A stretch of 64,000 nt of DNA from Cyanophora paradoxa. Lineage: Eukaryota > Glaucocystophyceae > Cyanophorales > Cyanophoraceae. The position numbers and the translations under genes are program-made. Location of the stretch: positions 210,159-274,158 of the forward strand of contig QPMI01000603.1 of NCBI GenBank assembly GCA_004431415.1, written 5' to 3'. Below the pieces are notes generated by a model, which was given only the letters and a program-made list of their open reading frames with translations, had not been told where the DNA came from and made no database searches. Shown one piece after another: positions 33,706-43,200 of this stretch (positions are counted from its first letter, which is position 1; the number at the start of each line of letters is the position of its first letter).

Positions 33706-34487
33706 TCTCTGAGGACGAGGAGGATGTCATTGCCGGCGTGCAGCGTCGCGAGCAGTTCGGCGGTGCAGCTACACACGAGGAAGCTCTGGCCGCACAGCAG
33801 TTCCCGAATCTCGAGTTGCCGGTTCCAGACCAGCCAGGCCCCAGTCGGCACACTCGGCACCGCCGCGGCCCGGTTCCCGTCGTCCCGCTCAACAACGCTA
33901 CGACAGCCCCTGCCGGTGAGCTCAACGAGTACATTAAGCAGCAGATTCAGAAGGGCATAGACCGAGGGGTAGAGTCCATTCGGGAGCAGCAGCAGCAAAT
34001 TGCTCAGGAGCAGCAGCGCGAGCAGCATGAAGCCATGCAGCTTAAGAATACCTGGCTTCGGGACTTTGCTTTCCAGCTGGCGCAGCTGCGCTTCCAGCTC
34101 AAGGGGCTCCTTTCGTGTGTCGCCTGTGCAGCAACCATCAAAGCATGCTTGAAGTCGCTCGAGGAGCTTAAGAAGAAGATAGATATTCGTGACAAAGGCG
34201 GCGAGAAGACAGCCGAGGCGCTCGCAGCCGTGCCGGAGGAGCTCCGCGCACAGACCGCCTCGATCACCTATGCGCTTCGTGTGGCCGGCGTCGGCGCTGG
34301 CAGTTCGTACGCACCAGCTGAGCGCCAGCCGTCTAGCTATCGGCCCCCGCAGCGGCAGCGCGTCGAACGCGAGCAGGCGCCCACCGCCCAGCGGAACGGC
34401 GGCGCGTGCTTTAGGTGCAACCAGCATGGCCACCATGTGAAGGATTGCACCAACCCGCCGCGCCCGGATTGGCGCGAGAAGAAGTAG
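33706..34487 (+). pseudogene. Zinc-knuckle protein gene, 3' part, with the duplicated 198 bp
   Basis: Positions 33,706-33,903 repeat the end of the 5' part. From 33,904 the gene continues with AGELNEYIKQQIQKGIDRGV and a Gln/Glu-rich coiled coil (REQQQQIAQEQQREQHEAMQ). Cys-containing helices (LLSCVACAATIKACLKSLEE) and a basic Pro/Gln region follow, then one CCHC zinc knuckle, CFRCNQHGHHVKDC, near 34,410. It ends in a Lys-rich tail with stop TAG at 34,485-34,487. The knuckle would bind single-stranded nucleic acid. The 3' flank has AATAAA at 34,619. The gene is broken in this haplotype. Confidence 0.65.
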
Positions 34488-34850
34488 GCGGCTTCCTGTG
34501 CCCAGCCTTTCGGGCGCAGCTGTAGAGTGCTAGGTTTTCGTTTTCGTGTGGCCCTAGTCTTGGCATGTGCATGTGCTCGTAGCTGTGCTGTGCGCATGCT
34601 GTGTGTGTGCCATGAAGGAATAAATATGGGCTTTCTTATGTGTGTTTGAGCTTGCATTGCGTTTGTGGTGCTTTGTGGTGGACACTAGCACTGGCTTGGC
34701 CATGTGCATGACTTTGTGATCACTCCAAGAGGCTTGTGATTATCTTTTTTTTTTGCAAAAGTGGACGTCGCATTGATACACCACGGCACATGTATCAATG
34801 TTCTACGTGACGTGCCCTTCCGACCGGTCATCTATCTAGCCGAGGGTGCT
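34488..34850. other. 3' flank of the zinc-knuckle gene
   Basis: TG-rich, with no ORF. AATAAA at 34,619-34,624 could be the polyadenylation signal. A perfect 10-bp inverted repeat, CATTGATACA..TGTATCAATG with a 10-base loop, lies at 34,771-34,800 behind a T11 run (34,746-34,754 region). Confidence 0.5.
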
Positions 34851-35334
34851 AGCTAGGTGCCGGCCATGGGTCGCTCAATATGGGAGGTTCGCCTGAGTGG
34901 GGGAGCCATGGTTTTCGGTGATAGCCGTAACCAGACCCACGCGCCCACCCCTTGATCAACTCCTCCATCCCTCATGAGCCCTGGAAGTGAAATGTCTCGC
35001 AGTCCGCCGCGCGCCCTCCCTTGCCGCCGCTCCGCCACGCCTCCTCCTCCCCACTCCGCCTCCTCCCTCCTCCTCACCTGCGCCCCAGGACCCCGATTAA
35101 TCGGTGTCCCGTTTTGTCGAGGTGAAGAAGGTGGTAGGAGGAAGATATGAGGAAGGAGAGGGAGTGGGCGGAGGCAGCAGCTTGGGGCGGGCAGCGGATG
35201 CGGGCAAGGCAGGGAGAGGTGCCGGGACGGCAGAGTGGAGAGAGCGTGGGCACTGACAGGCGACGCAGAGAGCTGGGAGTGCGGAGACGAGGCGGGCCGC
35301 GAGGGTCGGGAGGGGTCGACCGGTTAGAGGGGGG

Positions 35335-35477
35335 GCCGAGGCCAGGGGGTGGCCGAAGCCATGGGGTTGGCCGAAGCCAGGGGGTGGCCGAAGCCGATGG
35401 GGTGGCCGAAGCCAAAGGGGGGCCGAGGCCATTGGGGGGCCGAAGCCATAGGGGTGGCCGGAGCCAGCGGGGGTCTG
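35335..35477. repeat. Minisatellite of eight 17-18-bp units
   Basis: Units follow GGCCGAAGCCA plus a G-rich tail (for example GCCGAAGCCAGGGGGTG). On the minus strand they would encode a Leu-Arg-Pro-Pro repeat. It lies at the 3' side of the retroelement, and neighbouring coding is doubtful. Confidence 0.8.
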
Positions 35478-35683
35478 ACACTTGAGGGCCGGTTGGGGCC
35501 GGGGGAGACCGTAGGGGCCGAGGGGCAGCGTCTTGCGAGGTCCCGAGCGGGGGGTCAGCTGAAGCAAGGGGGGGAGGGGAGTTGGCTGCTTGCAGCGTCG
35601 TAAGTGGTTTGTACACTCCGGGTGCAAAGAGGACGTGATTGTGGGTTGCCCCGTGGGTATCGGCACCGTTCGCGCTTTTTTGG

Positions 35684-36616
35684 TCATGCGCCTGGGAGTC
35701 TTGCGGCCGGTTGCCTTTCTTTTTGCCGTAGGTACGGGCGGGGCGGTGTAGAGGCGGGAGGGGAGGGTCGCGGGGCGCGGGCATTTGGTGCCGGGGCGGA
35801 GGGGGTATCGGCTGTCCGTTTACGTGAGGCAGGCGACGGGCGTGTTCGTTTCGGGGAGGGGCCAGGGGGGCCCCGGAGCGGGGCGTTTGGAAGGTTGGGT
35901 AGTGTTCGTAGGACCCGCGGGCGAAGCGGGCAGGATGCCAGTGTCGGAGTTCTCGTGTGACTGTCGTGCTGGGGTACCGCAGGTGGGAGGCAGGCAGGAG
36001 GTGATCTCAGGGCGGGCGGGGCATTTTCCCCGTCTGGCGTCGGAGTGGGCCTGGAGGGCAGATGCAGAGGCGAACCGAGTGCCGCAGGTGCAGGAGAAGT
36101 CAGACGTCCGGCGGCGGGTCCTGCATCGGGCAGCTGGGGGAGGGGGGCCTGGGGTGAGGGGCGACGGGGAGTCGTGCAATTGCTTGGCGGAAGTTTTCCA
36201 AGAGAATCCATGGTTGGCCTTCCGAGCCCAATTCGCAGCAGAAGTCGGTGATGGAGATGGTATCATGGAGGGAGGGGGCGGGGGGAGGGCGGGGGGGAGG
36301 GGGGGGACTGGGCGGCTGCACTAGAGGCGAGCGGGAGGGTTTGGAGTCTGCATGTTTGCGGTACCGACGTTTGGTTCTGTCATTGATGCCGTGTCGGAGC
36401 TCCCAGGCGTGGTTGCGGGCGCAGCGGTCTCTCCAGATCGCACGGAGGTGTTGGTCGAGGAGCAGCGCTAGGTCTTTTTGGATTGACGATGAGGTGGTCT
36501 TGTTGATGCCCAGAGCTGTGCAGAGGGCAGGCAGTCCTGCCGGGGTACCGAGGCGCAGGAGAGCGAGGGCGGGGAAGGGAAGCATGTCGGCCAGGGCCGG
36601 GCTGAGTTTTTTCCAT
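35684..36616 (-). CDS. C-terminal part of the retroelement protein: basic helix and C2H2 zinc finger
   Basis: Minus-strand coding in changing frames. A helical segment (ALLRLGTPAGLPALCTALGI, then LALLLDQHLRAIWRDRCARN) leads to a basic stretch (DRTKRRYRKHADSK). After Pro-rich sequence comes FSCTCGTRFASASALQAH near 36,080, followed by a His/Cys-containing segment that completes a C2H2-like finger. The AIWRDRCxRN pattern occurs at the C-terminus of some LINE-type polyproteins. It would be the end of the retroelement ORF. Confidence 0.4.
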
Positions 36617-38356
36617 AGTGTATCGGCGAGGCCGGGGGGGCGGAAGAGAGCCGGATTTGCGGTGGGGGAGAGAAGGGCGGAATGGAGGGAGAGGCGGGGT
36701 CAGGAGAAACGAGGCGGAGGAAGGGGAAGAGTTGAAAGATGGTATCGTCGTGTCCTAGTGGTTTGGGCGAGTGGCGGAGAACCCGGGTACGGAGGAAGGT
36801 CACGAGTGCGTCCTGGAAAGCTTGGAGAAGGAGGCGAGCGGCGGGGCAAGTAAATATGTGGACGAAGTCTTCGGGGGGGTGGGTTGTGGGGTCGGGCGGT
36901 CTGGGGTCTGCGGCCACCGGTGGGGAAAAGGGCGAGGGGGAGCCCGGGGGGTGCATGTGGCAGGGGCGGGGAGGGGGGGGTGGGGAAGCAGCATCTTCGG
37001 GGATGGGGCAGGGGTGGGAGGGAGTGACAGAAGGGCAGTGGGCGGTGCCGTCGGGAAGAGAGGGCCGTAGAGGTCGGGGTCGTGGAGGAGGCGGATGGTG
37101 AGGGAGGGAAGGCTTCCAAGCATGCATTGGAATCTGACTTTGCGGAGGTGGTCGCCTGTGGGGGTGCGGCGGTCCGGTGGCTTGTCGGACACTAGGGAGA
37201 GGGCTGGAGCGAGGGTAACATGGGGGTTGCTGAGGATGGCCCCCGCGTTGCGAAGTTGGCGCCAGTCAAGGTATTGGGAGAGGGAGGCTTCGGCTAGGAA
37301 GTGAGGGCGGGGGTCCCCCTCGACGCGGTACGCGTGGAGTATGCCTCGGTAGGGCTCGGCCCCGGGGACTGGGCCGTGGGATAGTGGGGGCGGGAGGCCA
37401 ACACGGATGAGGAAGCATTTGAAACTGTGGGGAATGAAAAGAAGGGCGGAGAGGGGGCGTCGGGGCTGTTTTAGCAAGCTTGTCAACGGCGTCATTGTGG
37501 CGGTTGTCAGGGTGTAGGCTGGGTTCGGGATACGATTCTTAGCCGGGGTGCGGGCCGCCTCTTTCTGTGCGGCTGTTTTGGATGTTTTGGCGGACCGTGG
37601 TTGCGGCAGGGTGGCTTCACGGTGAGCGGCTTCAGTTAGGATGGACGCCGCTTCGAGTGGGGTAACGTGGGACGGCCGGAAGAGACGGCGCGCTGTGGCG
37701 GAGGCTTCGTTGCGAGCCAGGTTGGCGAGCTGAGAGGCGAGTTCTTGGGCGTAGCGGGCGCCGGGAGGGAGGGGGGCGGCGGGCCCTTCGGGGCGGGGCG
37801 GGGGAGACTCAAGCACAGTTGGGGAGCGCGGGAGGGCTGGATGGTTGGGAGAGGATGGTGGGGAGTCGAGGGTAGGGAGGGTGCCGCCGGTGGAGACTGG
37901 GGGGCGGCGCGGCGGATGGGTACGCCCGGGGAAGGTCGGCGGGGGCCGGAGGGCCGGGAGGGTTGGGCTGCAGCATAGGGGGTCAAGGGTGACGGACCCG
38001 TAGCAGAGGCTGAGGGCAATATATTCACGGTATCTGCGGAGCGCTGCAGCGTCGGCCTGAATGTAGGCTGGGGGCGGGGCAGGTCCGACGGGTAAGTGCT
38101 GAGGAGCGACTGAGTAGGTCAGCTGTGAGGAGGAGGAGTGGACCGCAGGCCGTGCTGTTTGGGGGCTGGAGAACGGAGAGGGATGTCTCCGGGCGTAGAT
38201 AGGTCCATCTGCAGAAGGGAGTGGGGGGGAGGGGAGATCCAGAGTCGCGCTGACTCCAAGTGGCCGCCAAGTCTTGTGCAAAGGAGACAAGGTGATCAGG
38301 GACGTCGAGGGAGCCATTGTAGAAGTAGAATGAGCGCGTCTGTGGAAATAGAGCAA
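36617..38356 (-). CDS. Retroelement polyprotein segment with HxxxxC zinc motif
   Basis: About 518-aa ORF plus a frame continuation. The N-terminal part is Pro-rich. Then QELASQLANLARNEASATAR, a hydrophobic stretch LLFIPHSFKCFLIRVGLPPP, and RGILHAYRVEGDPRPHFLAE. At 37,030-37,140 RKVRFQCMLGSLPSLTIRLL resembles the conserved K-x-R..L-G-x-LP..RL region of LINE C-termini. After a shift near 37,060, EDFVHIFTCPAARLLLQAF near 36,850 gives the H-x4-C half of a zinc motif. The assignment is by pattern only. Confidence 0.4.
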
Positions 38357-39670
38357 GTAGGTGCCAGTGTCCCGGAGGTCTGCTGGAGGAAGGGGTCAGC
38401 GAGGGGGCTGGTGGGGTCTGTTGAATTGGGCAATAGGTGAGGATGGGGACGAGAACGAGGCGGGCATCGAGGAGTCGTCCGTGGGGGATGTATCGGTGTA
38501 GGGGGAGGAGGGCAGAACCCCGAGAGTCGAAGTGGGAGGCTGCGCTAGCAGGGTAGGAGCTGGACGATAGGAAGTGAGCAGGGTGGGGCGAGGCCAGGGC
38601 GGCTTCACGGGAAGAGAGCAGGTCAAAAAAGGCTTCCACGAGGGGGAGGCTGAGGGGGCATTCGGACGGAGGTATAAAAGGTCGCCTCGTCGAATGAGTG
38701 AGTAACAGTGAGGGTCGGCTCGGGGGCGGTGGGAGGGGGGCTTCGACGCGAGGGTTTGCTCCGCGCAATAATCATTGTCTGCGAAGCGGAAGGCATTCCC
38801 CAGCCAGCTTTTCTCCGCCAGCGTCAGCGGGCGAGGGAGGGGGAATTCAGTCGGGTGGACGGGGGTTCGGCCTGGGGAGGCAAGCGCAGCTGGGTGGGCC
38901 GCGGGCGCCGGAGGGCGTGGGATTGAGGAGTGGGCGTGGGAGGGGGTGGAGGATGCGGGGAGGGGGAGGGAGTTGGGGGACCGGGGGTGTAAGGGCGGGG
39001 GGAAGGGGGGGACGGAAGGGAGGGGGGTGGGGTCTCGTTTGCGTCGGACCCGACGGCGGGCTTTTGCTGCCGTGTGCTGGAGGGGCGGGAGCTGGTGCGT
39101 GGGTCGTGCGCTGCCGTTTTGTTGTGAAAGCCGGGCCGTTGGCCTGGATTGTCCCCAGGAGGACCTCAGGGTCCCGGAGGAGGAGAGCGGCCGCCCAGCG
39201 TTCCCGGTAGATGGGGCGTGGAAGGGGATGGGGCGGCCCCGTCCTTTGCCGTACAGGTGGACTTCCTCGCCGCGGCCAATGAACTCAGCGGCGGTCATGA
39301 CGAAGAGAGCGTCTTCACCCGTGTGGACGTGTTTCCAAGCTTGCGTGGGGAAGGTGCTGGTGTCGTATTTCCAGGCCGAGCGTGGAGAGGGGTCGCCAGG
39401 GCGGAGGGTCGCCGTCCACCATTTGAGGACCCAGTCTTTAAGAAGGACCGTGACGTCGGAGGCGGGTTTGCGGGTGACGTCCAGGATGCGGATTTCGCGG
39501 AGGCGGGCTGAGATGATTGCTAGTCGCCAGGGTCGGGACCCAGAGGGTGGTAGGGGAAGGAGAATATAGTCGTACTCCGTTGGGGAGAAGGGGTGCGGGA
39601 CGTAGGATCGGTCCGTTAGCGGCCGGCCTGCGCGGGTCTTGAGCGAGAGGGTGGAGGGGGCTGTGCCCAT
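38025..39670 (-). CDS. Two Ulp1-like (C48) cysteine-protease segments in tandem
   Basis: Two overlapping frames. The upstream one (from 39,670) has YDYILLPLPPSGSRPWRLAI and HTGEDALFVMTAAEFIGRG, which follow the Ulp1 layout but lack the catalytic His and Cys positions, so it appears inactive. The downstream one (38,768-38,025) has ARLVLVPILTYCPI, PGHWHLLALFPQTRSFYFYN (His in WH, the Asp position replaced by Asn) and LQPPNSTACGPLLLLTADLL (Gln and nucleophile Cys). This His..Gln..Cys order is that of Ulp1/SENP-type proteases. Such proteases are known in some transposons and viruses, where they may process the polyprotein or remove SUMO. The exact role is inferred. Confidence 0.5.
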
Positions 39671-41058
39671 GAGGATTGAGGTTGCGTGGGAGGACGAAAG
39701 AAAGAGGCACTTGGGGTGGTGGGGGCGTGCAGCCGGAAGGAGACTTGCCGGTTCTGAAGAAGTCTGAAGAAAGCGTCAATGGGTTCTGCAGGTATGGGTT
39801 GTTCGAGGAGAAGGGGTGTGGCCAGGTGGGCCCCAGACCGGGGGTTGGGGTCGATGAGGGAGAGAGGAGCCGCTCTAAGGGCGGCCAGGCGAGATTTTAT
39901 GCCATCAAGGAGGGGAAGTACTCGGCGGTCATACCGGGGGCCGTCAGGATCGATGGCAGCCGAGTAGGGAATGGCTCGGCGGCCATATCGTTCGAACAGT
40001 ATGGGGAGGGCGCCGGTTTGGTCGCGGAGTGGGAAAGTGGGTGGGGGGCCGGGCGGGGCGGGGGTGGGGTGGCAGTGCGGGCAGGATAGGGCAGGTCCCC
40101 GTGCCCATTGTTCTGCGATCAGGGAGGAAATGGGGAGTCCCCACATGCCAGGATCACAGCGGTGGTACGCGATCGGAGGGGCACCAGCCTCAGTTTGGGA
40201 GGTGGGGGCAAGCGTGAGATCTTCGTCCCAATACCAGGCGGGGAGAGGCGTGTCGCGGTCGGCGGGGACAGCCGGTTTGCAGAGGGAAGTTTGATAGAAA
40301 GTCCAGCTGGGGCCGGGGGCCCGAGGGTGGGCTAAGTGGTGGTCGAGGGCGAGCTTCCTTGTAGGCCCGGGGTCGGGGTATTCGGCGTCGGGGGGGTCCT
40401 CGGGGAGTGGTTGAAGGAAGATTGGGTTGGGAGGGGAGTAACATTGGAAGGAGATGTTGCGAGTGATGTTTTTGCGTCCGAAGGCTTCTAGGAAGGCTGA
40501 GTAGGCGCGGAGGATGTCGCAGTCCGAAGTGATGGTGAGATGTTCGTCGGAGGGGAGGAGAGCGTGGTTTTTGGGGATGCGGATGCAGCGGTTCCAGATG
40601 AGAGTTTCCTCCGCTGCGAATGCCCGTTCGAGTCTGGCCGACGCGAGGGGGACGAGGTCTAGGATCAGGTGGGTGTTGGTAGTATCAGAGGCGTTGACAT
40701 ATTCGGCTAGGTCTGCCTGGCAGCGGAGGAAGTTGTAGTCGGCCGGGCTATCTGCTAGAATATATGTGCGAAGATGCCGGCGAGGCGGAAAGAGGGACGA
40801 GAATAGCGACGGGGGGAGGGGCGGGGAGGAGTCGTCCGAAAAAAGGAGTCGGGCGTCGGGGATGTCCATTCCACCAATATAATGATAAGGGGCCGAGGCA
40901 GGGAACGTCTGCGGGGCAGTAGGTGGGGGGGCAGCTGGTCCGCTGAGGGGGACGCGGGGTCGGCGGGGGAGGAGGGGACCGGGCGTCGGGTCGCCTGTGG
41001 GGTTGTAGCCGTTGCGGTTGGCCGCGGAATGGTCTTTGGTTGGTGAGAGGGGACCCAT
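39616..41058 (-). CDS. Unrecognised retroelement polyprotein region
   Basis: 480-aa ORF continuing after the RNase H region. Segments: RHLRTYILADSPADYNFLRC, HLILDLVPLASARLERAFAA, LTITSDCDILRAYSAFLEAF, CDPGMWGLPISSLIAEQW followed by CPHCH, and LLDGIKSRLAALRAAPLSL. The CPHC..H group may bind zinc. There is no recognised domain. It is unusually long and free of stops, so it is real coding. Confidence 0.5.
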   Translation of the reverse strand: MGPLSPTKDHSAANRNGYNPTGDPTPGPLLPRRPRVPLSGPAAPPPTAPQTFPASAPYHYIGGMDIPDARLLFSDDSSPPLPPSLFSSLFPPRRHLRTYILADSPADYNFLRCQADLAEYVNASDTTNTHLILDLVPLASARLERAFAAEETLIWNRCIRIPKNHALLPSDEHLTITSDCDILRAYSAFLEAFGRKNITRNISFQCYSPPNPIFLQPLPEDPPDAEYPDPGPTRKLALDHHLAHPRAPGPSWTFYQTSLCKPAVPADRDTPLPAWYWDEDLTLAPTSQTEAGAPPIAYHRCDPGMWGLPISSLIAEQWARGPALSCPHCHPTPAPPGPPPTFPLRDQTGALPILFERYGRRAIPYSAAIDPDGPRYDRRVLPLLDGIKSRLAALRAAPLSLIDPNPRSGAHLATPLLLEQPIPAEPIDAFFRLLQNRQVSFRLHAPTTPSASFFRPPTQPQSSWAQPPPPSRSRPAQAGR

Positions 41059-41892
41059 TGGAGCGTGATTTGGAAGTTTGGGTCTTGAGCGATACGAATG
41101 GCGTATTGCGTGCGAGCGTTGAGGAGAAGGGCCCTGTCTTCTCGGCGGAGCAGGGTGCGGAAATTGATAGGGTGGGAGAAAGAGGAGGGTCTCGGAAGGC
41201 GAAGGCTGTCAGGGCCCGGATAGTGTTTTGGCTGTCCGTGATAATTTTCCCACCCGTGGGCCCGAAGTACGTGAATGCTGCGGAGATCGCGCCTGCTAGC
41301 TCTCCCAGGTTCACGTTGTGTTGGACACCGGGAGGCGGTGGGCGAACTCGATGTGGTTAGGTAGGTCGGGATTATTTTCGAGGGGTGCAAGGCCGGCGTA
41401 GGTGGTTCGGACTGATGCGGAGCCCTGTTTTTGTGTGCTGGCGTCCGTGTATATTACCCGGGGAGTAGGGTCGGGGGGAGGAGGTGGGGAGTTTAGGGCA
41501 CGGAGCGTGGGGCAGAGCTCAGCGAAGAGGGCTCGGGAGGTGGCGAAGAGGAAGTCGAGCCCGGCCGAGGAATCATAGAATTCGCGGTCGGCTTGTGAGG
41601 GAGGGTTCCTCGGGCGTGGGCGTCGCTCGAGGGCGACATTGGTGGCCTGGGCTTCCGCGCGGAAGGAGTCCCACCAGTCAGTTTCCCGGAGCCAGAGGTC
41701 GATGAAACCAATATGTGTGATTTCGCGGGGGAGGTTGGGAGGGGGGAGTTCGGGGTCATATTGGGCGGAGGGGGTTTCTGAGGAGGGGTCGAGGCGGGCT
41801 TTTTTAGCTGCTCTTGTGGGTTGAGCGCGGGTGGGCTGTTGTCCTCTGAAGCGGGAGCATGGGAAGGCGGGGGCACACATAAATAAAAACAA
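40748..41892 (-). CDS. RNase H domain of the retroelement (frameshifted)
   Basis: The first segment, from the left edge of viral DNA, reads HIGFIDLWLRETDWWDSFRA and then RVIYTDASTQKQGSASVRTT, which carries the first catalytic Asp. A shift near 41,315 leads to NLGELAGAISAAFTYFG (Glu) and GKIITDSQNTIRALTAF (second Asp). A shift near 41,180 continues with FRTLLRREDRALLLNARTQ and FQITLQWVPSHQP, the usual WVPxH of LINE-type RNases H. The D-E-D triad is present. The ORF is open to 41,892, inside the hairpin arm, so its true start is not in this stretch. Confidence 0.6.
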
Positions 41893-41980
41893 ATTTTAAT
41901 CCCTCGCTCTATCGCTCAATTCGCGCTTCGCGCTCATTTCGCTCTGTCGCTCAGGATTAAAATTTGTTTTTATTTATGTG
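41876..41980. repeat. Perfect 27-bp inverted repeat at the left border of AT-rich viral DNA
   Basis: Arm 1 (41,876-41,902, CACATAAATAAAAACAAATT onward) and arm 2 (41,954-41,980) are exact reverse complements around a 51-base loop rich in CGCTC motifs. Base composition changes from GC-rich to AT-rich exactly here. It may be the terminal structure of the viral element or a hairpin left by its integration. Confidence 0.85.
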
Positions 41981-42284
41981 TAAATTAATCGAAAAGATTT
42001 AAAAAATTAATCAAACTTTTTAATTAAATCAATTAAATTTAAATAAACTCGATTAAATTAATTGGAATGATATCGATTAAATTATGATTTTATGAAATTT
42101 ATACAAATTTTAAATAAATTCAATTAAATTCAATCGTAAAATACGTATTTCTCGATTGATTAATTGATATAAACGCGATTAATATGTATTTTATGCAAAT
42201 TTGATATAATCTCGATTGAAGGAACATAAATTTATGATATATTAACGATTGAAGTAGTCCACCGCCCATATTGTATCGTAAAAC

Positions 42285-42617
42285 AAAAATGACCCCAGAG
42301 TTGCATTATGTCCAATTAAACAATCGATGAGATTTCGGGAAACAAAAATGACCCCAGAGTTGCATTACGTCCAATTAAACAATCGATAAGATTCCTGTTA
42401 AATTTCTACTGTATCAAAAATGACCCCAGAGTTGCATTATGTCCAATTAAACAATCGATGAGATTTCGGGAAACAAAAATGACCCCAGAGTTGCATTACG
42501 TCCAATTAAACAATCGATAAGATTCCTGTTAAATTTCTACTGTATCAAAAATGACCCCAGAGTTGCATTATGTCCAATTAAACAATCGATAAGATTGGAT
42601 TCTGTTTTTTACTGTAT
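42285..42617 (+). repeat. Tandem array of 59- and 72-bp units alternating
   Basis: Units start at 42,285, 42,344, 42,416, 42,475 and 42,547, each beginning AAAAATGACCCCAGAGTTGC and containing GTCCAATTAAACAATCGAT. Units 1 and 3 end in GAGATTTCGGGAAAC. Units 2 and 4 end in CCTGTTAAATTTCTACTGTATC-like sequence. The period is therefore 131 bp, with a divergent fifth unit and a degenerate sixth (42,618-42,665). Confidence 0.9.
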
Positions 42618-42690
42618 CAAAATTGTGTTTCAAGTGTAACATGTCCAATTAAACAGTCGATAATCAATGTGTAACAGGTGAATCCCAAGG

Positions 42691-42779
42691 TGTAACGGGT
42701 GTAACAGGTAAATCCCAAAGTTTTGGATTTTTCATCTCCTATGAGGAAAGTTTGGGAAACACCTGTTACACCTGTTACA
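42691..42779. repeat. Palindromic repeat, copy 1
   Basis: Imperfect inverted repeat. The arms are built from TGTAACAGGTGTAACAGG-type words followed by AAATCCCAAA, with a short centre. A partial direct copy (GTGTAACAGGTGAATCCC) precedes it at 42,669. Related copies lie at 42,851 and 52,092. Confidence 0.8.
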
Positions 42780-42850
42780 TGACACTATAATCAATGTAAG
42801 GAATCGAATATATTAATGCTTTGTTTGATAGATGTAACAGGTGAATCCCA

Positions 42851-42946
42851 AGGTGTAACAGGTGTAACAGGTAAATCCCAAAGTTTTGGGTTTTTGGCCT
42901 CCCTAGGAGCAAAGTTTGGGATTTACCTGTTACACCTGTTACACCT
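42851..42946. repeat. Palindromic repeat, copy 2
   Basis: The best copy: AGGTGTAACAGGTGTAACAG at the left arm and its complement at the right end, with a centre of CTCCCTAGGAG. Again preceded by a partial direct copy (42,834). Upstream of the gene at 43,201. Confidence 0.85.
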
Positions 42947-43200
42947 GACGATATTCAATAAGACATGTTATATTTCTTCAAAATCTCAGTGTGATTAACT
43001 CGGAAATCGCGCTGCTATCTGCTTCTCCGCTTTCTCCAACCCTGAAAAGATCTCTGTTATTCTCTCATCTATCAATTTAGATATTACGGAGGTCTTACTT
43101 TCAAAAAATGATGCTCGTGGGCAACCCAAAATGATTTAAGGAAGAAGCGACAGTATAGAGTAAACCGGGTAAAAGATTTTCTCAGACGTAATTCAGTGTC

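Larger units (their letters stand above)
34853..41892 (-). mobile_element. Partial non-LTR-type retroelement with RNase H and Ulp1-like domains (no RT)
   Basis: A minus-strand series of frameshifted ORFs reads, in order, RNase H, an unknown region, two Ulp1-like protease segments, then a C-terminal region with a HxxxxC-type zinc motif and a C2H2 finger. The C-terminal part (KVRFQCMLGSLPSLTIRLLH followed by FVHIFTCPAARLLLQAF) resembles the region after RT in LINE-type elements. No YxDD box is present anywhere in it. Coding runs right up to the hairpin where viral DNA starts, so the 5' half is missing or lies elsewhere. The 3' limit is uncertain. Confidence 0.5.
41981..43200. other. AT-rich non-coding leader with repeats
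   Basis: About 1.2 kb without a credible gene. 41,981-42,270 is very AT-rich, with recurring AATTAAAT/CGATTAA words. Then come a tandem array (42,285-42,617) and two copies of a palindromic element (42,691-42,779 and 42,851-42,946). It may contain a replication or packaging signal, but nothing proves it. Confidence 0.6.

Noticed and set aside
42285-42665. CRISPR array
   Set aside because: Repeats of 59/72 bp are contiguous without unique spacers, and no cas-like gene is present in this eukaryotic context.
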